Positions 1 to 5,323 of a stretch of 5,893 nucleotides of DNA are shown one piece after another. The notes under the pieces are model-generated. The model saw only the letters and a list, made by a program, of their open reading frames with translations. It did not search any database and was not told the DNA's origin. Location: contig JAQXLO010000084.1 of assembly GCA_029012165.1 (NCBI GenBank), forward strand, positions 1 to 5,893. The letters run 5' to 3'. Every line of letters begins with the position of its first letter. Position 1 is the first letter of the stretch. The DNA comes from Oscillospiraceae bacterium (GTDB lineage: Bacteria; Bacillota; Clostridia; Oscillospirales; Acutalibacteraceae). Made by a program: the position numbers and the translations under genes.

Positions 1-635
1 ATGCGCCTGTGCTTTGCGACTACGGTTTCAACAACAAAGAACAGCTCAAGACCTTCAACCACACCAACTCCAAGATGGGTATCCATCTCGACTCCAATAA
101 AGTCATCGGCGTGGATGCTTCCACCGGTTCTTTGGGACACGGGCTTCCCATTGCGGCCGGTACCGGTCTTGCCGCAAGGGTGCTGGGCAAGAGCTACAAA
201 ACATACTGCCTGATGGGTGACGGTGAACTGGGCGAAGGCTCCAACTGGGAAGCCGCCATGACCATCAATCATTACAACCTGACCAACGTCATCTCCATCG
301 TTGACCGCAACCACAAGATGATCGACGGCGACACGGAGGATGTCATGAAGCTGGAGCCCCTGGCGGACAAGTGGACGGCGTTCGGCTTCACGGTCAAGAA
401 GGTGGATGGACAGAATATCAAGGAGCTTTGCGATGCGATCGACTTCGCACTCACTGCCACCAACCCTGTCCTGATCCTTGCTGATACCGTCAAGGGCGCA
501 GGCATCAAGATGATGGAAAACAACCACAAGTGGCACTACGGCGCCATTGATGAAAATTTGTATAAACAGTGCAAGGCGGATCTTGAGGAATACTACAAGA
601 AGCGTGTTGCTCGTGTAGAAAAGGAGGCGAAGTAA
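1..635 (+). CDS. Transketolase, N-terminal subunit (5' partial)
   Basis: This is the thiamine diphosphate (ThDP) diphosphate-binding half of a split transketolase, a cytosolic enzyme that moves two-carbon ketol units between sugar phosphates in the non-oxidative pentose phosphate pathway. The reading frame is open from base 3, so the gene enters from the left. About 210 residues are visible; family members of this type are usually near 275, so roughly 65 are missing. Counting the GTG at base 9 as residue 1 (an internal codon, not a start), visible landmarks are VDASTGSLGHG at 35-45, and the ThDP/Mg motif GDGELGEG at 70-77 ending in DRN at 99-101 (GDG-x28-N). The C-terminus is a short, charged helical tail. 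The partner subunit gene starts one base after the stop, so the two are surely co-transcribed. A specialised pentose or apulose-phosphate transketolase subunit is an alternative that this sequence alone cannot exclude. Confidence 0.93.
   Translation, partial: APVLCDYGFNNKEQLKTFNHTNSKMGIHLDSNKVIGVDASTGSLGHGLPIAAGTGLAARVLGKSYKTYCLMGDGELGEGSNWEAAMTINHYNLTNVISIVDRNHKMIDGDTEDVMKLEPLADKWTAFGFTVKKVDGQNIKELCDAIDFALTATNPVLILADTVKGAGIKMMENNHKWHYGAIDENLYKQCKADLEEYYKKRVARVEKEAK
622..627 (+). promoter_or_regulatory. Ribosome binding site of transketolase C-terminal subunit
   Basis: AGGAGG lies inside the end of the upstream gene, nine bases before the ATG at 637. It decides for that ATG over the internal ATG at 679, which has no purine-rich element in front of it. 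Its position within the preceding coding sequence fits translational coupling of the two subunits. Confidence 0.8.
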
Positions 636-636
636 G

Positions 637-1647
637 ATGGCAGGCGGATTTGTTTATACGGCGGTAGAATCCACGGCGATGTCTACGGCGGAATACTACG
701 GCAATACTTTGGCGGAACTGGGCAGAAAGCATCCCGAAATCGTTGCGCTGACAGCTGACCTTGCTTCCTCCACCAAGATCGGTATTTTCCAAAAGGAATT
801 CCCAGACCGTTTCTTCAACGTCGGTATTGCGGAGCAGAATATGTTCGGCGTTGCCGCAGGTATGGCAAAGGCGGGCTGTACACCGTTCCTTTCCACCTTC
901 TCGGTCTTCGCTTCTCTGCGCTGTGCGGATCAGCTGCATACCGACATTTGTTACCAGAACATCAACTGCAAGATCATCGCCACCCATGCCGGCACCTCCT
1001 TCGGTCAGGCAGGCTCCACCCACCATGCAATCGTTGACCTTGCCGTTGCCCGTTCCATGCCCAACCTTGTCGTGATTTGTCCCGCAGACGGTATGGAAAC
1101 GGCCAACGCCGTTCGTGCGGCCTACGAGCATAAGGGCCCCGTTTATATCCGTATCAACAGAGGTTTTGACCGTGTGTTGTATTCCAACGCTGATTACGGC
1201 TACCAGATCGGCAAGGCCGTCGAACTGCATGAGGGCAGCGACGTGACGGTGATCGCCACCGGTTCCTGTGCTTTCCAGGCACTGCAGGCGGCCATGTTCC
1301 TGAAAAATGTTCATGGCATCAACGTGCGTGTTCTCAATATGCACACCATCAAGCCCATCGACAAAGAGGCTGTGCTCAAGGCGGTTCGGGAGACCGGCAA
1401 GGTCATCACAGCGGAGGATCACAACATCATCGGCGGTCTCGGCTCCGCAGTGGCGGAGATCATCTCTGAGTGCGATACGCCCTGCAAATTCAAGAGACTC
1501 GGTATTCCCGACAAGTTCGCCCCGATCGGTCTGCACGAGGACATCATGTCGATCATCGGTATTGATTCCAATGGCATCATCAAGGCGGTCAACGACATTC
1601 TCGGCATCCGCAACGAAGATGATGACAACTGGGAAGACGAAGTATAA
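637..1647 (+). CDS. Transketolase, C-terminal subunit
   Basis: This is the pyrimidine-binding plus C-terminal domain half of the split transketolase. It completes the active site with the product of the gene just upstream. In 336 residues the ThDP pyrimidine domain covers about 20-190: ALTADLASS at 37-45; the catalytic glutamate E66 in NVGIAEQNM (61-69), which by family knowledge activates the ThDP aminopyrimidine; R95; and THAGTSFGQAGSTHH at 116-130. The C-terminal domain spans about 195-322 and carries TAEDHNIIGGLGSA at 258-271. The protein is somewhat longer than the usual ~310 residues. It has about 15 extra residues before the first conserved block and a strongly acidic end (NEDDDNWEDEV, 326-336). 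The start at 637 is supported by a well-placed AGGAGG; the internal ATG at 679 is the alternative. A related gene is only 17 bases downstream. Confidence 0.94.
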   Translation: MAGGFVYTAVESTAMSTAEYYGNTLAELGRKHPEIVALTADLASSTKIGIFQKEFPDRFFNVGIAEQNMFGVAAGMAKAGCTPFLSTFSVFASLRCADQLHTDICYQNINCKIIATHAGTSFGQAGSTHHAIVDLAVARSMPNLVVICPADGMETANAVRAAYEHKGPVYIRINRGFDRVLYSNADYGYQIGKAVELHEGSDVTVIATGSCAFQALQAAMFLKNVHGINVRVLNMHTIKPIDKEAVLKAVRETGKVITAEDHNIIGGLGSAVAEIISECDTPCKFKRLGIPDKFAPIGLHEDIMSIIGIDSNGIIKAVNDILGIRNEDDDNWEDEV

Positions 1648-1656
1648 GAAGGGGAG
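1648..1656 (+). promoter_or_regulatory. Ribosome binding site of the SCP2-like gene
   Basis: GAAGGGGAG directly follows the transketolase stop codon and sits eight bases before the ATG at 1665. The in-frame GTG at 1656 would overlap this element and so cannot be its start; the ATG at 1665 is therefore chosen. Confidence 0.7.
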
Positions 1657-1664
1657 TGAACGAT

Positions 1665-2471
1665 ATGCATAAGAAAGAAGAAGTGTATTCCAGCGTTATT
1701 TTCTTCAATGCAGTCCTTCCTCTGATGAAGGTCATTGCAAACGACGTGCCGGAGCTGAAGAAAAAGTTCAAGGGTATGAACGCTGTGGTTCAGATCAGCG
1801 CTGTTGACCCCGAGTATCCGGGCGGCAAGAGAAGCACCTGTTTCTTTATCAAAAACGGCGCATGGACTGTCAAACTGGACACGGTGCACAATTCTCCCGA
1901 TGTGGAGATCGGCTTTAACTCCATCGAAGCCATGAACGGTTTCTTCAAGGGCAAAATGAACCTGAAGACCCTGCCCCGCAAGATCAAGGGCGTCGGCAAA
2001 ATGGATGTGCTGGTCGCATTTGTTTCCGTACTGCTCAAGATGTCCTCTCTGCTTTCCGCCACGGAAGCGCCCAAGGACAAGAAATCGCAGGAACTGATGG
2101 TCAAGTGTTTCTTCTACCTGCTTTCCACCGGCATCAGCAAGCTGAACAAGGCCGGCTATCCCTCTATCCATGACTGGGCGCTCAAGAGCCCCGACCGTGT
2201 CTATGCGTGGGCAGTGGACGGCTATCCGTCTGTTTCTGCCCATATGCGTGTCAAGGAGGGCAACACCAAGGCAGGACGCGGCGACTACAAGAAGGCGATG
2301 ACCTTCTTTACCCTGCGCTTCGACAGCCTGCCGAGTGCCCTCGGCATCCTGCTGGGCACGGATGATATGCTGGAGGCGGTCAAGGCCGGTCGCCTGATCA
2401 TGGACGGTGCTCCCGAATTCGGCGGTCAGATCGGCGGCTTCATGCTGGAGGTCGGCGCCCTCGCAAAATAA
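1665..2471 (+). CDS. Uncharacterised protein, possible tandem SCP2-like lipid-binding fold
   Basis: I do not recognise this 268-aa protein as a named family. It has no signal peptide and no clear membrane helix. The first half has the sequence rhythm of an SCP2 (sterol carrier protein 2-like) domain: a strand-rich part with FFIKNGAWTVKLDT (60-73), then SPDVEIGFNSIEAMNGFFKG (77-96), then a basic turn and a hydrophobic helix (114-130). The second half appears to repeat this order: TFFTLRFDSLPSALGILLGT (213-232), a short DGAPEFGG element (247-254) and a hydrophobic C-terminal helix (255-267). A linker rich in Lys and Glu (about 134-145) separates them. SCP2 folds bind hydrophobic ligands, but no ligand or reaction can be assigned. 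The gene follows the transketolase subunits by 17 bases with its own good ribosome binding site, so it is probably the third gene of that operon. The start used is the ATG at 1665. Confidence 0.85.
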   Translation: MHKKEEVYSSVIFFNAVLPLMKVIANDVPELKKKFKGMNAVVQISAVDPEYPGGKRSTCFFIKNGAWTVKLDTVHNSPDVEIGFNSIEAMNGFFKGKMNLKTLPRKIKGVGKMDVLVAFVSVLLKMSSLLSATEAPKDKKSQELMVKCFFYLLSTGISKLNKAGYPSIHDWALKSPDRVYAWAVDGYPSVSAHMRVKEGNTKAGRGDYKKAMTFFTLRFDSLPSALGILLGTDDMLEAVKAGRLIMDGAPEFGGQIGGFMLEVGALAK

Positions 2472-2486
2472 TCAAACAAATCACGC

Positions 2487-2512
2487 AGAGCCGCGGCTTT
2501 TGTCGTGGCTCT
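2487..2512 (+). repeat. Inverted repeat / RNA hairpin, not a canonical terminator
   Basis: Arms 2487-2497 and 2502-2512 pair over 11 bases in RNA, nine Watson-Crick and two G-U, closing a TTTT loop. Three more pairs (2484-2486 with 2514-2516) can form past a single bulged T at 2513. No run of T follows on the + strand, so it is not a standard intrinsic terminator. The left side (2489-2498) also contains a perfect 10-bp palindrome, AGCCGCGGCT. Likely roles are partial attenuation, protection of the 3' end of the upstream transcript, or control of peptidase expression; the structure ends about seven bases before the next Shine-Dalgarno sequence. Confidence 0.6.
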
Positions 2513-2521
2513 TGCGATGTT

Positions 2522-2528
2522 CAGGAGA
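2522..2528 (+). promoter_or_regulatory. Ribosome binding site of the M28 peptidase gene
   Basis: CAGGAGA ends six bases before the ATG at 2535 and decides for this start. The upstream in-frame GTG (2505) and ATG (2517) lie within or beside the hairpin and have no ribosome binding site. Confidence 0.75.
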
Positions 2529-2534
2529 GAATCT

Positions 2535-3809
2535 ATGAAATTAACAGAACTGAATCTGAACCCGGTTGCCAAGGTTCGGGAGAGCACAAACTTCACAGTC
2601 CGTGAGGTCAAAAAGGTCTGTAAAAATATCGGCCCCCGCCCCTCCGCTTCGGAGAACGAGGACAAGGCGCAGGATTATATTATCGAGAACTGCGGCAAGT
2701 TTGCAGATGAAGTCAAAAAAGAACCCTTCACCACAGCGCCCCGTGCCTTTTTGTCCTGGCCATGGGTGTGCGCTATTTTGATGATGGTGAGCACGGGACT
2801 GTATATCGGCGCCTTTTTCGCACAGTCTGCACTGCCTGAACCCGCTCTCTTGGCGATGCGAGCAGTGGGTCTTGCGTTGAATATTTTGTGCATCTTTTTT
2901 ATCGTGTTTGAATTCTTGCTGTACAAGCAGGTTTTGGATGTGTTTTTCAAAAAGCGTCCGTCCAGCAATGTTGTCCTGACCCGCAAGCCCAAGGGTGAGG
3001 TCAAGCGCAGAATCGTTTTCGCTGGTCATGTGGACTCCTCCTATGAGTGGCGCTATACCCGCCTCGGCGGCGCAAAGCTGTTGATAACTGTCATCGTATG
3101 GGCGATCATCTGCATTGCGGTGAGCCTTGTGGCGGATATTTTGACATTGGCTGTTGATCTGCCTGAGCCGATTCAACTGGCGCTTGTTATTGCGCAGGGC
3201 GTCTGCTTTGTGGGTGTGAGCGTTGGCTATTTCTTTGAGGACGGCAAGCATCCCGTGGACGGTGCGAATGACAACCTGACGGGCGTGTTTGCTTCCATTT
3301 CCGTGCTGCAATTCCTCTCTTTCAACAATATTGAGCTGGAAAACACCGAGGTCGTTGCCGTTTCCATGGGCTGTGAAGAGGCAGGTCTGCGTGGCTCCAA
3401 GGCGTTTGCCAAGGCACATGACTACAACGATGTGGAAACAGTCTGCATTGCGGTGGATACTCTGCGTGACTTTGCGTATATGGGTGTGTTCAACAAGGAT
3501 ATGAGCGGTACAGTTAAGCACGACAAGCAGGCGGTGGCACTGCTTCAAAAAGCGTCGCAGCTGGCAGAACTGGATCTGCCGCTGAAGTCTGTGTTCTTTG
3601 GCTCCTCCGATGCCGCCGCACTGACGCAGGGCGGGATGAAGGCGGCACTTTTGGCGGCAATGGATCCTGCGCCGGCAAGGTATTACCACACACGTTTGGA
3701 TACAGCGGACAACATGGACATCCGCACCGTGGAAAAAGGTGTGGAAACGCTGATCCATGCCACGCTCTTGTTCGATGAGCAAGGCTTGCGGGACAGCTAT
3801 GAAGCTTAA
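2535..3809 (+). CDS. M28-family zinc metallopeptidase with four membrane helices
   Basis: This is a predicted di-zinc aminopeptidase-like membrane enzyme of 424 residues. The N-terminal part (about 31-65, starting NIGPRPSASENEDKA) matches the usual entry of M28 domains. By comparison with known M28 aminopeptidases, all active-site positions are present: H165 and D167 in AGHVDSS, D246 in DGANDNLTG, E281 (general base) and E282 (zinc ligand) in GCEEAG, D308 in AVDT, and H385 in YYHTRLDT. Two hydrophobic hairpins interrupt the domain: helices at about 73-96 and 104-130, before the first motif, and at 181-206 and 212-234, between the first and second motifs. The segment between them (131-180) is very rich in Lys/Arg, which suggests that it and the active site lie in the cytosol. 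There is no cleavable signal peptide. The substrate is unknown. The start at 2535 has a good ribosome binding site. A promoter for the next gene begins in the gap after it. Confidence 0.92.
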   Translation: MKLTELNLNPVAKVRESTNFTVREVKKVCKNIGPRPSASENEDKAQDYIIENCGKFADEVKKEPFTTAPRAFLSWPWVCAILMMVSTGLYIGAFFAQSALPEPALLAMRAVGLALNILCIFFIVFEFLLYKQVLDVFFKKRPSSNVVLTRKPKGEVKRRIVFAGHVDSSYEWRYTRLGGAKLLITVIVWAIICIAVSLVADILTLAVDLPEPIQLALVIAQGVCFVGVSVGYFFEDGKHPVDGANDNLTGVFASISVLQFLSFNNIELENTEVVAVSMGCEEAGLRGSKAFAKAHDYNDVETVCIAVDTLRDFAYMGVFNKDMSGTVKHDKQAVALLQKASQLAELDLPLKSVFFGSSDAAALTQGGMKAALLAAMDPAPARYYHTRLDTADNMDIRTVEKGVETLIHATLLFDEQGLRDSYEA

Positions 3810-3828
3810 TTTGCATAACATTTGCATA
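3809..3828 (+). repeat. Two 9-bp direct repeats, 11-bp period
   Basis: ATTTGCATA occurs at 3809-3817 and again at 3820-3828, so the copies start 11 bases apart, about one turn of the helix. The pair ends nine bases upstream of the -35 element, where an activator or a second regulator subunit could bind. The regulator is unknown. The first copy begins on the last base of the peptidase stop codon. Confidence 0.6.
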
Positions 3829-3846
3829 CTGCGAATATTGCGCAGT
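3828..3846 (+). repeat. Dyad overlapping the -35 region
   Basis: ACTGCG (3828-3833) and its exact reverse complement CGCAGT (3841-3846) flank seven AT-rich bases. The right arm covers part of the -35 hexamer, a typical place for a repressor operator. The dyad starts 19 bases after the peptidase stop, so it could instead be a weak 3' hairpin of that transcript, but it has no T-tract after it. Confidence 0.45.
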
Positions 3847-3866
3847 CGGTCAAAATATGCTATAAT
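3838..3866 (+). promoter_or_regulatory. Housekeeping-sigma promoter of the oxidoreductase operon
   Basis: The -10 is a perfect TATAAT at 3861-3866, preceded by TG one base upstream (3858-3859), an extended -10. With exactly 17 bases of spacing, the -35 is TTGCGC at 3838-3843, a weak match (three of six) that the extended -10 can offset. Transcription would begin near 3873, giving a leader of about 30 bases before the ATG at 3905. A direct repeat and a dyad next to it suggest regulation. Confidence 0.8.
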
Positions 3867-3885
3867 GAGTCGATAATAAAACAAT

Positions 3886-3894
3886 AAAGAGGTG
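3886..3894 (+). promoter_or_regulatory. Ribosome binding site of the GlpA-like gene
   Basis: The purine-rich stretch TAAAGAGGTG, with core AGAGGTG at 3888-3894, ends ten bases before the ATG at 3905 and supports that start. Confidence 0.7.
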
Positions 3895-3904
3895 CGGTAA
3901 AACG

Positions 3905-5320
3905 ATGTTTGATGTAGCAATTATCGGTTGCGGCGTCGCCGGTTCCTCCATCGCCTACAGACTGTCGAAGTTTGATCTTCGCATTGTGGTTTTGGAAAAG
4001 GAAAACGACGTTGCCATGGGCGCTACCAGAGCAAACAGTGCGATCATCCATGCGGGCTACGACCCTGAGGAAGGCTCACTGATGGCGAAACTGAACGTGC
4101 GCAGTGTGGAGCTTACCAAGGAGCTTTGCGAAAAGCTTTCCGTTCCCTTTGCGCAGATCGGTTCTCTGGTGTTGGCCTTCAGCGAGGAGGAATCTGCACA
4201 CGTCCAAAAGCTCTATGAACGGGGCGTGAAGAATGGTGTTCCGGGACTTCAAGTGCTCTCCTACGAGGAAGTCAAAGCCATGGAACCCAATGTTGCGGAC
4301 ACGGTGACCTGTGCGCTGTACGCTCCGTCCGCCGGTGTCATCAATCCGTGGGAATATGCTCTGGCTCTTTCGGAAACGGCTGTGCGCAACGGCGTGGAGA
4401 TTCGTCTGGAGTCCGAAGTTACCGCAATCGCCAAGACGGAAAACGGCTACGCACTTTCCGTGGGCGGGGAAACCGTTGAAGCGAAGTATGTCATCAACGC
4501 CGCCGGTGTGGAGGCTGGAATGATTCACGACATGGTGCTTCCCCATGCCTTTGAGATCACGCCCAATAAGGGTGAGTACTTCCTGCTGGACAAGAGCGAG
4601 GGCACCCGTGCCAAGCACGTCGTGTTCCAGTGCCCCTCCAAGGTGGGCAAGGGCGTTCTGGTTTCCCCGACGGTGCACGGCAATCTGATCGTCGGTCCGA
4701 ACGCTGTACCCTGCGATGCAGGCGATACATCCACCACATCCGATGATTTGGCATTTGTTCGCACCATGGCTGTCAAGAGCATCCCCTCTGTGGATTTTCG
4801 TCAGAACATCCGCAACTTTGCGGGCGTTCGTCCCAACAGTTCTTCCGATGATTTCATCATCGAGGCGCACGATGGCTTCTTTGACGTGGCAGGCATTAAG
4901 TCTCCCGGACTCGCCTCTGCGGCGGCCATTGCGGAATATGTGGAAAATATGATGCGTGAGAACGGCGTTGTGCTGACCGAAAAGGCGGAATATACCGATA
5001 CCCGCACGCAGGTGCGCTTCAAGGAGATGTCCCACGAAGAACGTGCTGAACTGGTCAAAAAGAACCCGCTGTACGGTCGTGTGATCTGCCGCTGTGAGAC
5101 CATCACCGAGGGCGAGATCGTGGATGCGATCCATCGTCCGATCCCTGTCAAGACGGTGGACGGCATCAAGCGCCGCTGCGGTGCGGGTCTGGGCAGATGT
5201 CAGGGAGGCTTCTGCGGACCGAGGGTGGTGGAAATCCTTGCCCGTGAGCTGTCCTGCTCCCGTGCGCAGATCGACAAGGACAAAACCGGCAGCTATATCG
5301 TCAGAGAGAGGGAGGACTAA
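3905..5320 (+). CDS. GlpA-like FAD-dependent oxidoreductase with C-terminal BFD [2Fe-2S] domain
   Basis: This is a predicted two-domain flavoprotein of 471 residues. The N-terminal D-amino-acid-oxidase-type (DAO) domain (about 1-350) opens with the FAD-binding GCGVAGS (8-14) and has an acidic residue, E31, after the second strand. It continues with IIHAGYDPEEG (47-57), a block typical of the glycerol-3-phosphate dehydrogenase / L-2-hydroxyglutarate oxidase group, and closes with FAGVRPNSSSDD (305-316). The C-terminal BFD-like domain (about 390-450) shows C395-x-C397 and C432-x4-C437, expected to hold a [2Fe-2S] cluster, plus an extra C425. This layout is that of the anaerobic glycerol-3-phosphate dehydrogenase subunit GlpA in Firmicutes. 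The substrate is inferred from similarity only; another 2-hydroxy acid or amine is possible. Electrons probably pass to the second flavoprotein, which starts three bases downstream. A clear promoter and ribosome binding site precede the gene. Confidence 0.9.
   Translation: MFDVAIIGCGVAGSSIAYRLSKFDLRIVVLEKENDVAMGATRANSAIIHAGYDPEEGSLMAKLNVRSVELTKELCEKLSVPFAQIGSLVLAFSEEESAHVQKLYERGVKNGVPGLQVLSYEEVKAMEPNVADTVTCALYAPSAGVINPWEYALALSETAVRNGVEIRLESEVTAIAKTENGYALSVGGETVEAKYVINAAGVEAGMIHDMVLPHAFEITPNKGEYFLLDKSEGTRAKHVVFQCPSKVGKGVLVSPTVHGNLIVGPNAVPCDAGDTSTTSDDLAFVRTMAVKSIPSVDFRQNIRNFAGVRPNSSSDDFIIEAHDGFFDVAGIKSPGLASAAAIAEYVENMMRENGVVLTEKAEYTDTRTQVRFKEMSHEERAELVKKNPLYGRVICRCETITEGEIVDAIHRPIPVKTVDGIKRRCGAGLGRCQGGFCGPRVVEILARELSCSRAQIDKDKTGSYIVRERED
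5311..5315 (+). promoter_or_regulatory. Ribosome binding site of the second flavoprotein gene
   Basis: GGAGG overlaps the last codons of the GlpA-like gene and sits eight bases before the ATG at 5324, fixing that start and suggesting coupled translation. Confidence 0.75.
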
Positions 5321-5323
5321 GCC

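Larger units (their letters stand above)
2472..2534 (+). other. Intergenic leader before the M28 peptidase gene
   Basis: This 63-base gap begins AT-rich (to about 2483), continues into a strong hairpin, and ends in the ribosome binding site of the next gene. I see no convincing -35/-10 pair in it, so the peptidase may be read from the upstream operon. Confidence 0.5.

Noticed and set aside
505..1536. A 343-codon open frame on the minus strand, antisense to transketolase
   Set aside because: It mirrors the strongly conserved coding frames on the + strand, shows no recognisable domain, and has no ribosome binding site evidence. It is a codon-bias shadow.
1656..1664. GTG start for the SCP2-like gene
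   Set aside because: It lies within the ribosome binding site; the ATG at 1665 has correct spacing.
2487..2520. Intrinsic terminator after the SCP2-like gene
   Set aside because: The hairpin is strong but the bases after it are TTGCGATGTT, not a T-run, so a standard terminator is not supported on the + strand. The minus-strand side is only loosely T-rich and no minus-strand gene ends there.
2505..2534. Upstream GTG/ATG starts for the peptidase
   Set aside because: They add ten residues inside a hairpin, with no ribosome binding site; AGGAGA before the ATG at 2535 is better.
2541..3920. A 459-codon minus-strand open frame across the peptidase gene and promoter
   Set aside because: The + strand frame contains the full set of M28 catalytic motifs; the antisense product is low-complexity in His/Gln/Arg with no known family pattern.
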